A stretch of DNA of 64,000 bases, from assembly GCA_021014325.1 (NCBI GenBank), contig CM037476.1:22108827-22172826 (forward strand), given 5' to 3'. The position numbers and the translations under genes are program-made. Positions 45,301 through 56,168 of the stretch are shown here, in pieces. Each line of letters starts with the position of its first letter. The first letter of the stretch is position 1. The notes under the pieces were generated by a model, which worked only from the letters and a program-made list of their open reading frames with translations, was not told the DNA's origin and searched no databases. This DNA is from Plazaster borealis (taxonomy: Eukaryota; Echinodermata; Asteroidea; Forcipulatida; Labidiasteridae).

Positions 45301-48300
45301 TCTGTGTTGGAGCCGGAATCGGCGTCACACCATTCGCATCTATCCTTAAATCCATCTCGTAAGTTACAGAAAATTATATCGGCACTTTTTCAAGTCCTTC
45401 AAAGAAAATGCTCCTGCATTCTATCTCTGATGTTTAAGCTGCTACAACGTCTTCTAAATATCAGAATTAAACCATTCAACAATTATTTGAATTATTTTCA
45501 TGGAGTCCTGACATTTTTTGTGTCCCGGGGAGAGAATCCTGAATCTAATCTAGACCCATTGCATTTTTTACTGGGGTGGGCGCCATTTTGGTAAGCGAAT
45601 GTTTTGTTATAATATTGTTACAAATGATAGCAATTGTCATTGTCTTCTCTGATCTATTGTTGCATTAAAAGAGTTGCTTACTGCAATGGCCTCCAATGAA
45701 ATGCATACTTCAGACTGAGTTTTTCCATCTTGCGCCTGCGGAGAAACACGATGTTTGGTTTCATAGTTGCGACTAATTGAAGAGCAACTAATCGAGTAGT
45801 GAGTTCACTGGTTGCCCATGCCGATTGCATAGGCCACTGGGGAGGTCAAACAATGGAAATGCGCATACGTAAACCAGTGATGATAAAGTTTAGACTTTCA
45901 TCTGAAATCAGACTTTTTATGTCTGCTTGGTGGAAAAAAAAGTTGCTGTTATTTTCTTCAGATATACACAGGCCATGCTCTTTGATCTACTTCTCTAGCA
46001 CTGAGGATACTGCCCCATAAAGCTCCTTGCAATCTATAACTCTAGGGGTTACTAAAAGGTGGAAATGCCATACATGTAATTTCAACGTACCTTCTAATAT
46101 TTGGATCCTATTTTCAGACTTTCAGCAAAGATTCTCACCCCTGGTGCACAACTCTTGGCCTTTGACCTCAGTGAGGGCACTGTTTGAGCTTGTCACATCA
46201 TAAGCAAAGAGTCTAATCTCATCTGTCATTTCTTCTCAACAGCGAACGGATACTAACCCCGGACTCGGACCTCAAACTTAAGAAGGTTTACTTCTTCTGG
46301 ATCTGTCGGGACACCAACGCCTTTGAGTGGTTCACTGAGCTCCTGACGGCTCAGGAGACCAGAATGGCCGAGAGCGGCCGGAGCGAGTTTCTCGAGTATC
46401 ATATCTACTTAACAAGAGGCTGGAGTCATAAACAGGTAACAAAAAGCAGCTTTAGTGGATTTAGTTTCAAACTGAAAAGTTTACTTATTGTACCTGTACC
46501 CAGGTACAGTTGATAGAATTTTTTGAAAGAATCTTTTTCTCTTGGATACTTTCAGGGCCCACCCTTCACACTAGCGTGGCGTACATTGTCTAGTAAAAAC
46601 TGCTACAGGCTAGTAAATACCACTTCTCAACTTGCCCTGTGGGCTACTAAATACTGCAGCCTGCTTCTGTACTTGTTTAAAATGCTCTTATTTCTACCTT
46701 TTCAGGTGTAAATGTAATACAAATTTGTATTTTGTTAATTTATTTGGCCGCACCAGTTTGTTTTTTTCCAGCAAAGGTTTTCTGTTAGGTTGACATCAGG
46801 GCTCGAATTTAGGGAAAAAAATCCAAAGACTGCAGGGCTGGTAGCTTAAAACTTTTACTGGACCAGGGAATTTGCTACAAGACCGAAATCAAAATGAGTA
46901 GAACACTATCTACACAGTTACACATTGGAGCTGTTTTTGGAACAAGCACTAAGAGAAGATTTATCTCATTTTTCTTTTGGGTAATGCATCAATACTCAAC
47001 GGAATTGAAAGATATTTGTATTCATCAGTTTAAAGACACTGGACACCTTTGGTAATTGTCAAAGACCAGTCTTCTCACTTGGTGTATCTCAACATATTAT
47101 GCACAAAATAACAAACCTGTGAAAATTTGAACTCAATTGGTCATCAAAGTTGCGAGATAATAGTGGAAGAAAAAACACCCTTGTCACACAAAGTTGTGTG
47201 CTTTCAGATGCTTGATTTCGAGACCTCACGCGCGTGAGGTCTCGAAATCAAATATTTTACTGAGAAATTCCTTTTTCTCAAAAACGACGTTACTTCAGAG
47301 GGAGCCGTTTCTCACAATGTTTTATACTATCACAGCTCTCCATTGATTGTTATCAAGTAAGTTTTTATGCTAACAATTATTTTGAGTAATTACCAATAGT
47401 GTCCAGTGCCTTTACATAAAAAATGCATTGAGGTGTGTTTATTCAAAAACACAAGACCGCCGGACTTGTACGATCAAAAGTTTACTGGCCCGACGCTGAA
47501 ATCACTAGCCTCGGGCCTGTGGTCCAGTGTCAATTTCGAGCACTGGACATCATATGTCAACTACCTATATATGGCACAAACAGCATTGGCTATCCTAATT
47601 TTTATGATATTTAGCCAGAGGTCTTTTTATGAAGAAATTACACCCTTTTTATGGGTGTATTCGATTTTTGCTCCACTCCCTCCCTGCTCATGGCCATATA
47701 TCGAGCTTCTTTATGTTGAAGAAATTGAGTATTTTAAACAAGTTCAGATGCAGGTTGCACAGTTTGTAGTAGCCTACAGGTCAGGTTGACAAGTGGTTTT
47801 TACTATTCTGTAGCAGTGTTTACTAGACAATGTACGTCAGGCTAGTGTTAAGGGTGAGCCCTGAAGGGATCTAAGAGACAGATCTCTCTTAAGAAGATAA
47901 TGAATCATTCAATTCAATTCACATTTATTTCCATACTGTCAAAAACACAGCATTACAGAATGCATATACATGTACAATGTAATGGCGAACAGAGAAGTTT
48001 AATGTTTAGACAGTCAAAGAAAATGAACAGTATGGAGGCCGATTTGATAAGCCGAGGCTTGTAGTAATCAGCCTGTGGACAGACATAGACAAGACAAATG
48101 GACAAACAGAGGACATACGAATAGGAACATAAAAAACAACAACTTACAAACAACAACAACGCTTATTTAACTTAAGAAAATATGATGTATATATGAAAAA
48201 AAAACAAGTGATGATAAACCTGGCAAAGCAGTCAATCGAAAGAAAGCTATGTTACATACTGAGAGATAATGACTCTTTTGAAGGAGGCTTTAAAACGGTC

Positions 48301-50713
48301 CACTGATGGTTGGCTTTTGATTTCCTCGTCAATGGAATTCCACAAGTGAGGACCATAGAAACGAATGGTGTTCATGGAATAGGTGGTTCGAGTGAAAGGA
48401 ACCAGGAGATTAATAACTGTTTTGGAGGTACAGGTCAAATAAGTGAGCCAGGAAAGAGAGCAATCAGGGAAACTAACATTATCTAAAGGCCAAATATCAA
48501 CAGCTTTTTAGGTGTTGTTGGCGGTCTCCCTATTTTGTCAATATCTTTGTTTGGGGTGCCAGTCAGAAGCCATACAACCTGGAGGTACAGGTACAATGAG
48601 TAAACTTTCAGTTTGAAACTAGGCTTAGAATATCTTATACCTCTAGGAAGCGCAGGAGGTAGATGCTATCACAACAACGAACAAACAAACAACAATACGT
48701 AGTTCTTATATAGCGCTTTATACCCCCGATGGATGTCTCAAGGCGCTCAGTATTTTTCCTACAAGGTAAGTGGAGTAACGTGTTGCAGTATGAGACCTAT
48801 TCCTTTTGCATAGCACCATGTAATGGTTTACAAGGTGCTGTGGCGCAATATGCAGCCAATCAAACCAGGAACACCGAGGCGAAAACCTTCTCTTTATAAT
48901 AAGTGCACTGTGTTCTTTTACGTGCATTACACAACACACGGGACCTACGGCTTAACGTCCCATCAGAAGGATGAAGCATGTGGTGAAGTGTCTTGCTTAA
49001 GGACACAAGTGTCATGACTGGGATTCGAACCCACACTCTGTTGATCAGAAACACCAGAGCTTGAGTTCGGTGTTCTTATCCGCTCGGCCACGACACGCCA
49101 CCCAAGTAGATCCTTGTCATGTTTTGATATTCTTCTCATGGCCATAACGAACCTCTTGCTGTTGTTCCTCTTCCAGGCTAAGAATATCTACCTCCAGGAA
49201 GAGCAAGAGGTAGATGCCATCACAGGACTAAGACAGAAGACGAACTATGGCCGGCCAAAATGGGACGACACATTCAAGACTATCGCCCAAGATAATCCAG
49301 GGTAAGAAAGAAAGAATTTGGGTTTAGTAGATTTGTAAATTCAAGTCAATGTGTGATCTTTGTCAGCCAGCCAGTAGACATCGTGTTCAGCTGAAACTTT
49401 CACATGTGACTCTTATTGTGTCTTTCTTTATAATTTTGCGAAAATAGAATTAGCTTTTGCAAACTGCTTACCAACCAAAAGGACCTATGGTATAAATGCA
49501 AAAAATAGTTAAGTGCCGTGACGTTTTGACCCTAGCAGAGTGTTTCTTGAAGGCTAAATGACAACACAACACACATGAACAGGTGTACTGGTGTAACTAA
49601 GAGCAGTCAAGTGGAATCATTTTGCCTATAAATCAATCTACATTTTATCCATCGTTTGTTGCTTTTAATCTTCTGATGTGCTGTATCTTTTGTTATTTAT
49701 GGCAGTTTTTTATGTTCTTTGCGTGTACATATTGTATTTTCTTATTCTAATAATAGTCTTTTATTGTTCGTTGTACTTTGTGCGTATATATTGTAAAATA
49801 CATATTGTTTGTTCTTTACCTATTTGCCAGTGGAAATCAAATTTCCACATTTTAAAAAATGTGGACAATAAATGGTATCTAATCTAATACAATCTAATTA
49901 TGTTGAAAAACCCCAATCTACATGTATGACCCTACCTTTAAAGGTATCGTACACGTTTGGTAATGACTCAAAACAAATATTAGCATAAAAACTTACTTGG
50001 TAACTAGTTACGAAGAGCTGTTGATAGTTTATAACATTGTGAGAAACGGCTCCCTCTGAAGTAACGTAGTTTTTGAGAAAGAGGTAATTTCTCACTAAAA
50101 TAATAAAAACTTCTTGCAAGAAGTTTTTATTCCTATCTGAAAGCCTACAAATTTGTACAACAAGGGTGTTTTTCTTTCATCATTTTCTGGCAACTTCGAT
50201 GACCAATTGAGCCCAAATTTTCACAGGCTTGTTATTTTATGCATATGTTGGGATACACCAAGTGAGAACACTGGTCTTTGACAATTTCCAAACGTGTTCT
50301 GTGCCTTTGAAGAAAACAAATTTTGGAGGAGTATCCGGTTCTTAGGAATAGAATGTTTCAGCTTTGAGCTATAAACTTGTTGTTTGAACTAGACATGACA
50401 TCGATGCATTCATTAAAGAGAAAAACCTAAAGTTGTCAAAATAAGGCTGGAATTGCACATAGTCTGATCCCTTTTTGGATGAATAAAGAACCTCTATTTG
50501 TAAAGTCAGGGATCATGACAAAGAGGGAGACAGCATGATTGATCCTTGACCTCTCATTCCTGTCTGAATAACTTTTGATTTTCCAGAAAGAACATTGGGG
50601 TGTTTTTCTGTGGTCCGAAGAGTTTATCAACTGTGCTACACAAATGCTGCAATCGTCACTCCAGCCCCAAGGCAGATGGCTGCCGCTTCTTCTATAACAA
50701 GGAGAACTTCTAG
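27327..50713 (+). CDS. NOX2: NADPH oxidase of the NOX2 (gp91phox) type, 14 exons
   Basis: Makes superoxide by moving electrons from NADPH through FAD and two haems across the membrane. Exons: 27327-27371, 29066-29161, 31008-31127, 32153-32380, 33525-33640, 37098-37178, 38940-39060, 40832-40924, 42388-42522, 44786-44904, 45239-45358, 46243-46435, 49177-49301, 50587-50713. All junctions are GT-AG and phases match; total 1719 nt, 572 residues, against 570 in human NOX2. The protein starts [15 protein letters not shown]. Haem histidines: TFHKVV and IMHVVS (14 apart), then THHLFV and AHG (13 apart). FAD site HPFTLTS; NADPH site DGPFGTA and [16 protein letters not shown]-terminal NKENF. No frameshifts. 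NOX1/NOX3-type paralogy cannot be excluded. Exons 6, 9 and 10 have partial copies beside them. Confidence 0.95.
27959..28034 (+). repeat. Short dispersed repeat, copy 2
   Basis: Second copy of the 20716-20790 repeat, inside the first NOX intron. Confidence 0.7.
28555..28953. mobile_element. Fold-back MITE, TTAAAGAGGAACATTGCCTTC termini
   Basis: About 400 bp. Left end TTAAAGAGGAACATTGCCTT and right end reverse complement (GAAGGCAATGTTCCCCTTTAA) pair imperfectly. In NOX2 intron 1. A related element with TTAAAGGGACACGTTGCCTT ends is at 61157-61541. Confidence 0.65.
30430..30778 (-). mobile_element. SINE type B with tRNA-like head
   Basis: On the minus strand: box A-like TGGCCGAGCGG (30760), box B-like GGTTCGAATCCC (30697), then TTTGTGTCCTTGAGCAAGATGC and a tail of GCGCTATATAAGAACTAG. 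Copies at 56316-56652 and 61699-62046. Confidence 0.82.
34053..34390. repeat. TTAAAGGGTCTGTATAC repeat family, three copies
   Basis: This copy and those at 51732-52060 and 52282-52605 share TTAAAGGGTCTGTATACATTTGG, then the GAGAAACTTTTCACTTC- and CATGGACATAACCGCTCCAG-type blocks. A second, half-sized subfamily of the TTAAAGG group. Confidence 0.7.
34540..34796 (+). mobile_element. SINE, head-truncated, related type
   Basis: GCAAGGCACTTCACCCTAATTGCTTCTC... to GTGCACTATATAAGAACCAAGTATTG matches the body and tail style of the type A/B SINEs. Confidence 0.65.
35762..36136. mobile_element. 375-bp MITE, TTAAAGG-termini family
   Basis: Begins TTAAAGGTATCGTACACATTTGG and ends CAGTGCCTTTAA. Near-identical bodies occur at 39125-39492 (inverted), 49938-50310 and 62316-62690; more distant at 47033-47415 and 37716-38042. 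Confidence 0.8.
36350..36566 (+). pseudogene. Two decayed copies of NOX2 exon 6
   Basis: At 36493-36566, TTTTTCTCTACTGCAG|GAGTTCATATTAATGAGC... then CGTTCTGGTTCACCAATCACCTC closely parallels the true exon 6 and its acceptor (37086-37160). A stop (TAA) lies where the Tyr-Phe pair should be, and the His pair is altered. A more degraded copy lies at about 36340-36410. Both share flanking text (GTTCGAATCCCACCTCA), so the unit containing the exon was duplicated in tandem. Confidence 0.7.
36655..36993. repeat. Inverted repeat with tRNA-like arms
   Basis: The left arm (36660-36735) reads on the minus strand as tRNA-like: TAGCTCAGTTGGTAGAGC (A box), GTTAATCCGGAGG (anticodon arm, GTT) and GGGTTCGAATC (B box). 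The right arm (36910-36993) is a degraded plus-strand copy. Both arms point outwards with their 3' ends outside. A single-arm relative is at 56735-56990 and a partial one at 48510-48610. Confidence 0.7.
37290..37710 (+). pseudogene. LINE 3' end fragment
   Basis: RT tail in broken frames: [11 protein letters not shown]... then FKTSY, with ISQYVT, followed by a 3' tail to TGAATTGAACACTTGAATACTTG. The minus fragment at 47900-48440 has the same tail ([18 protein letters not shown]). Confidence 0.65.
39125..39492. mobile_element. 375-bp MITE family member, inverted
   Basis: Reverse-oriented copy of the 35762 element in NOX2 intron 7. Confidence 0.8.
39590..39680 (+). mobile_element. tRNA-like SINE head
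   Basis: TCTCGGTGGTCTAGTTGGTA (A box) and GGTTCGAATCCCACCCGAG (B box and acceptor) in tRNA spacing, with SINE-like 3' text. Not considered a working tRNA because the acceptor stem does not pair well. Confidence 0.6.
41080..41235 (-). pseudogene. LINE RT tail fragment, minus strand
   Basis: [20 protein letters not shown] and [16 protein letters not shown] text, typical of the RT C terminus. Confidence 0.6.
41515..41712 (-). mobile_element. SINE head fragment
   Basis: Minus strand: GGCCGTCGTTGCCAAGCGGTC, GGTTTGAATCC and TGTGTCCTTAAGCAAGGCAC, as in the type B SINEs but lacking the tail. Confidence 0.6.
42141..42387 (+). repeat. Triplicated 3' splice region of NOX2 exon 9
   Basis: Three tandem units of about 94 bp (from CTCATATTAGTTGATCTTGG to TCTCCTTGTCTCAG) give acceptor-like AGs ending at 42199, 42293 and 42387, each followed by GTTGT and the start of an exon-like sequence. 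Only the last is continued by the real exon 9 body. Confidence 0.85.
42523..43137 (+). repeat. Four downstream copies of the 3' half of NOX2 exon 9 and its donor
   Basis: Copies end at donor sites after 42649, 42803, 42962 and 43116, each followed by GTGAGTCAAACCC. The first has a 23-nt deletion that shifts the frame. The other three keep the frame and differ from the real exon only at third codon positions (for example CGA/CGG, CCT/CCC, ATT/ATA, CCA/CCG). Each copy starts near AAAGAAACGAGG; an AG lies just before it, which could serve as a weak acceptor. Confidence 0.9.
43160..43440 (+). pseudogene. LINE RT tail fragment, plus strand
   Basis: Reads [19 protein letters not shown] text with errors ([20 protein letters not shown]) and [14 protein letters not shown], then a 3' tail ending TTATTATTATT. 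Directly follows the exon 9 copies. Confidence 0.6.
44889..44960 (+). repeat. Duplicated exon 10 donor of NOX2
   Basis: GGCAAGGTTACCCAAGTAAGAATTCA occurs at the true exon 10 end (donor after 44904) and again about 46 bp downstream. Confidence 0.8.
47033..47415. mobile_element. 375-bp MITE family, diverged member
   Basis: Same layout and ends (TTTAAAGACACTGGACACC) but with a different CACGCGCGTGAGG hairpin in the centre. Confidence 0.7.
47900..48440 (-). pseudogene. LINE 3' end fragment, minus strand
   Basis: Open piece 48438-48247 reads [20 protein letters not shown] and ends [10 protein letters not shown], the C terminus of a non-LTR RT protein, followed by its 3' region down to a (TTCAA)n end near 47905. 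Confidence 0.7.
48690..49100 (-). mobile_element. SINE type A, full length
   Basis: Minus-strand head GTGTCGTGGCCGAGCGGATA (A box) and GGTTCGAATCCC (B box), followed by the same body as 26520-26905 and a tail with GCGCTATATAAGAACTACG. Confidence 0.85.
49938..50310. mobile_element. 375-bp MITE family member
   Basis: Copy of the 35762 element in NOX2 intron 13. Confidence 0.8.
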
Positions 50714-51040
50714 ACTAAAACCACAGTTTTTATTTATTTTACAGACAATAATGGTCGATAGTTTGATATAAATGTAGTAAATTTGTGGCGTGATCCAGCA
50801 AAATGAGTCGTTTGTCGACCCAGGTATTTTTTACATTTGAAAAGAGCAAAATCTATGCTTTAATACTGTTAAAACCCCATGTTGATACCGCCTTTGGTTC
50901 ACAAGTTGTGGAAGTAGAAAGACCAAGAGATGTGAGAGATTGAAACTGAGAATGTCAAATTGTTTATTGAAACTACATTGACACATTTTCTTTCGATGCT
51001 AAACCCCTTTTTGATGTTATTTATCAGGAAGGAAGTTGCC

Positions 51041-51046
51041 AATAAA
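51041..51046 (+). promoter_or_regulatory. Candidate poly(A) signal of NOX2
   Basis: AATAAA about 330 nt after the stop; a second lies at 51345-51350. Neither could be tested. Confidence 0.35.
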
Positions 51047-52603
51047 AAATAAGATATATTTTGGCATATAAATTTACCAAACAAATATTTTTGAAAATGT
51101 CACCCCTGTTTTGGCTTGTTTCTCCATACTGATATTTCCGACAAACAACTCATTTAGCTTGATCGCAGCACATTTGTAGAAAACTCAAAAACTGTGCCTG
51201 TATTTTTATGTTGGCCATAGTTGATACTGCCACTGACCCCAAGGGACCAAGTTTATACAGTTCCTTAACCCCTTTCCAATACCGTCATTGATCATAGGCG
51301 ACTTTAGTTGACAAAGATCCGGCACAGAAAAGTACTCAAGCTTGAATAAATTGCCTTTTATTATAAAGGCGTAGCTTTGTCAGTGTTCACAGTCCATTTA
51401 TAACCTAGTAGCTTACACTAGCGGGAAAGAGATGTGGTTCTGGTCGAAATTTTGATATATATATTTATGTAGTAAATTTGTAGAAAACTGTTAAAAACTA
51501 TATCTGTATTTTTATATGGGCCAAGTTTATACACCAAATGTGCCAAATCTCCCTGATTCTGCAGAAAGTTCCCTGAAAATAATCCAATCTTTCAAATTGA
51601 ACAAATTTGAAAATCTCCCTGATTATGGAAACTTTTTTGCCCTATTATGTTGAATGTAATTCTAAATATCTCCCTGATTGTTGGACAAAATTTCTCTGAT
51701 TGCAAGATGCAAATGTTGGCAGCTGGACAAGGTTAAAGGGTTTATATACATTTGGTAATGACTCTGAAAATTAATGGCAATAAAAACTTACTTGGTAAGA
51801 AGTACAGCAGCTTTGGATAGTATAATGCATTTTGAGAAACTTTTCACTTCGAAGTACTGCGGTTATGGAAAAATATATCACTTTTTATCCCCAAAAATTT
51901 GAATCTGCAGTAACGTTTCTCAGATTATTCTTCCTGCATGGACATAACTGCTCCAGATTTTCAGCATTATCTAAAAAATGCTACCACCTTTTGAATGGAA
52001 TTTTCACAGGTTAGTTTTATGGTATATATCTACAACTATGTAGGATTTAAACAAGCAGTGGGTTCCAATTACACTCCCTCTCCTTAAACATGTTTGTCCG
52101 AGTCTTTCAATTGAAACGATAAGTGTGCTTTTTTTTTTTTTTTCAAAATATTTAAAGGAAAGAAAAACTTTATACTACATGTAGTTATTAAAACAGTATC
52201 TATTTATTGGTAACGACGAATAATGTAATTTGTGACCTGTAAATTATCTAATTTAGAATCAGAATATTTACCAAAAAGTGCCTTAAAGGGTCTGTATACG
52301 TTTGGTAACGACAAAAATTAATGGCAATAAAAACTTACTTGGTAAGAAGTAAAGCATGAATTTTGAGAAACTTTTCACTTCAAAGTACTGCGGTTATGGA
52401 AAAAAATAATATCGCGTTTTATCACCAAAAATTTGAATCTGAGAAGCATACTGACAGTAACGTTTCTCAGATTGTGTATTCCAATTGCAGATTATTCTTC
52501 CTGCATGGACATAACCGCTCCAGATTTTCGGCAATATCTCAAAAAGGCTACCACCTTTTGAAATGAAATTTTCACAGGTTAGTTTTATGGTAAATATCTA
52601 CAA

Positions 52604-52712
52604 CTATAATAATAATAATAATAGTGGCTTCTTATATAGCGCACAAATCCGTCACTCAGTGACGCTCAAGGCGCTTTAACGTTCATTATTTTACTGCAAG
52701 GTATTGTGGAGC
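52604..52712 (-). mobile_element. SINE tail fragment
   Basis: TATAGCGCACAAATCCGTCACTCAGTGACGCTCAAGGCGC is the reverse complement of the type A tail, next to an (AAT)n run. Confidence 0.65.
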
Positions 52713-52721
52713 TGTAGGATT

Positions 52722-53213
52722 TAAACAATCATTCCCATGTTGTTGTCAGAGTTTGATGATTCAGTAGAGCATAACCAAACCATCGATGCTTAGCATGTTG
52801 CCAGACAACCAATCTTATCAAAACCTACAATCATTGCCCTGTTGTAGTCAGAGTATGATGGATTCAGTACAGCTTAGCCAAACCATCGATGCTTAGCATG
52901 TTGCTAGACCAACCAATCTTATCAAAATCTACAATCATTCCCCTGTTGCTGTCTGAGTTTGATTGATTCAGTACTACATAACCAAGCCATGGATCCTTAG
53001 CATGTTGCTAGACCAACCATTCTTATCAAAACCTACAATCATTGCCCTGTTGTAGTCAGAGTATGATGGATTCAGTACTGCATAACCAAACCATCGTTGC
53101 TTAGCATGTTGCCAGACAAACCAATCTTATCAAAACCTACGATCATTCCCCTGTTGTTGTCTGAGTTTGATTGATTCAGTACTGCCTAACAAAACCATCG
53201 TTGCTTAGCATTG
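52722..53213. repeat. Minisatellite, about 106-bp unit, five copies, alternating types
   Basis: Unit core CCATCGATGCTTAGCATGTTGC and CCAATCTTATCAAAACCTACA. Odd and even units differ (TTCCCCTGTTG-TTGTCTGAG versus TTGCCCTGTTG-TAGTCAGAG), forming a dimer of about 212 bp. Confidence 0.85.
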
Positions 53214-55727
53214 GGCCAGGCTTATTAATGCCCCAAAGTTCAAACAAAGGTTTGTATAAGTTATCATTTACTATGGGATTTGTTGGATACAGTAAAGCTT
53301 GGTTGCTAAAAATTAAAACTACATGAGTTTGGGGTAAATCAATCAAAAAGTATTTTCCAATTATAATTAACAATTTTTTTTGTAGTTTTTTGGTATGTAT
53401 TTGTGTCCAATAATTATGCAATATTTAATCTTCAATATGACACCTGCTTAACTTACATATTTTTAACTTTTTTACTTTTGGTTTGTTTTTGAGCTTATTT
53501 ATTAGTATATAGTAAGTATTATGAAAGTATTTTGGTGATAACTATCAAAGGGTTTAAATAGCAATGTTATATTGCAGTGTCATCGTTACACTGGTTGTTG
53601 TACCCAACGTTCTCCCTTAACAGTGGTCCGCTGGCCAATTACTAGTTAAAACACCCGAGGACCAGTCAAATTAATTATCTCCAAGTGGTCCGGCTGGCTA
53701 GTTCAGTGTAGAATAAGCATCCCTGAAAGCTCTATTCATAAATACCCCAGACAGTTTCGCTATTCCTATTGGTGGAGAGCACGTCACGTGGGGGTGTTTA
53801 AACGGATGATAAAGACTACTGTTTAAGACCGGCTGGCTAAGCGTGTTGGGCGCGCAAGCTCATTTTACGCCAATTTACATACGCGGAATGCAATACATAG
53901 CTTCTAGTACCCGTGCATAATCTTTTTGTACACGCGTGTAATCTTTTTGTAGACGCGCGTACACACAACCCAACGAGCACAAAACAGAATTTTACAAAAG
54001 TTTTTGAAAATGTACAAACTTCGAAAATTCGCTAAACAAACACATTGTCACAGATTGTCCTACTTGTAATTTTGTTTGCTTTTTAACAAAAGGGCATTTA
54101 TGAATGGGAATAAAAGAGTAGTGACTCGTTCTTAAACGGCCGTTTAAAACCTTGCAGGGTCGTGGCCGTGCGACAAAGGCCCTCGCCTTTGGCTCGTCGC
54201 CACTCTTTTATTCCCTTATTTAATATGAACCATGCACCAGTGAAAAAGCAGGTGGACTAGTGAACTGGTATTTATAACCAGTGAGCTATCAGACTGAAAC
54301 TGAAAATTTGTTGATATAATTACCATTCCTGTACTTTGTTTATAAAGTATAATCAAATCTATTTTGTTGACTTAATAAAATTATTGTAATTTGTCAAATT
54401 AATGCAATGATCTATGGATCATGACTTTCTATTAGGAATATTTTATTAATTTTTTACAGAAATGTGAATATTTAAAATTGAGAGGTGACAAGAAATCATT
54501 TGAGTTCAATGGACTTCCAGATACTGGATTTATTTATTTAAATTTCTATGAATAAAATGGTATTACACAATGTTCTTGAATTTAATGTACATTCATTGAA
54601 CATCAACCCCCCTCCCCCGAAAGAAAAAAACAAAACAACAACACACAAAATTAAAAACCACACAATAACACACAAAAAATTAAAACAAATAAAGAAATAA
54701 ACAATGCAAACAAGGACAAGAGGAAAATCCACCAGGGAGCCATTTTGAAGGAACAGTTGAAATTTACCATAACAGGCTGCATTCAAAATACCCACTGGCC
54801 AGGCCCCAATTTCATAGAGCTGCTTGAGCACAAAAAGTAGCTTAGCACAACAAAACTATGCTTACCAGAATAAGGTTACCAGCTAAGATACCATGCAAGA
54901 TGTACAATTCGTGACTGGTATCCTGCTCATTTCTGCTTAGTAGACAATTGTTAAGCAGTATTTTCTGCTTAAGCAGCTCTATGAAATCGGGCCCAGTGCT
55001 TTGGTTGTTGAAATTGCTAACATTTTAAACAGTTATAGCAAATAATTTTTTTCAATTTGCTCTGAATTACTATCCTGTATCGTGTGAATTGCGGCCATTT
55101 TGGAATAGACCCAAAATGTAATGCCATCTCAAGATATGTCATCGAGGGGGCGGCACAAACACAATTCAACGGCTGTTTCATGTGACAGCTACAGCTAAGC
55201 AGGTTGCATTACGGAGGCAGGTACCACACGTACACAGATAACCCCCGGAAAAAGGGATATTACGAGGCATGAATTCCAATACCTTCGGTCCCTCTTTGTA
55301 CGGGGGAAATAAAGTGTAGCTTGGTAGGTGCATGCCTGTGCCTGCTACACAATGGAATGTCCGAGTGAATATAAACGTCAGCCGTACGACTGACTACAAA
55401 CAAAAAGAGGGTGCTCTGAAAATGTTTTGAGCATAAAAAAACCTCCGCCGTAGGCCATTTTATTAAAAAATTGGCGTGAAGTGGTTAAGGTTTTTAATTC
55501 CAAACCTCCTCCTAAAATGTTCGGCAAATACAACTAAGGAAATATTTTAGGTCTCGTAAACAATTTTTCCAGTCAAATGAAAGTGTTGAGCTACAAGAGG
55601 TAGTCTAGTGTAGATTTTCTTGAAAATCACGCTCTGAAGGGGCTCTAGCTGTTGGCTACAGCGGCATTAATGTAGTATAAACAGATCAGTCATCTTGCCT
55701 CTGCCCAAACAGAAGCCTTATAGGTAG

Positions 55728-56034
55728 GGTCAAAGATTGGTAAGTACTCCAAAAATAATGACCATAACAACTTTACTAGATGAGAATCACTGCAGCTGTT
55801 GATAGTATTAACTATTTTGAGAAAGGATTCCCTTCAAAGTAATATGGTTTGAAGAAAAAAATTCACCCAAAAAGATTTGAATCTGAGAAACAATTCATGC
55901 AAGAATCGTTTCTCAGATTTCCGAGGGTTGGTGTCCGGTCGTGGATGCTGCAGCCCGAAATGCTTTATTTATAAGTTTGCCTATAAATCAGCATTACGTT
56001 AACAAAAGCCAATCTATGACCCTACCTTTAAATC
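55728..56034. mobile_element. TAGGGTCA-termini MITE
   Basis: Begins TAGGGTCAAAGATTGGTAAG and ends CCAATCTATGACCCTACC; its inverted partner is at 62695-63110. The GATTCCCTTC-type centre is shared. Confidence 0.7.
55964..55969 (-). promoter_or_regulatory. Candidate poly(A) signal of CSTF2
   Basis: AATAAA on the minus strand, 200 nt after the stop at 56169. It lies inside a MITE. Confidence 0.35.
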
Positions 56035-56168
56035 AAACCATGAATTATTAATATAAAGTGTACGGGTACCAGTCTATTTTTAACCACGAGCCTCACTTTG
56101 GCTCACATAGCCGTACACACAAGCGACCAATATGGCTGTAGAGTAGTGTATTGTATCCAGTAACCAGC

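Larger units (their letters stand above)
50714..56168. other. Intergenic region between NOX2 and CSTF2
   Basis: Holds the MITE copies at 51732-52605, a SINE tail, the 106-bp minisatellite, a palindromic CCAATTTCATAG repeat (54802-54990) and a further MITE (55728-56034). No gene was recognised. Confidence 0.6.
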
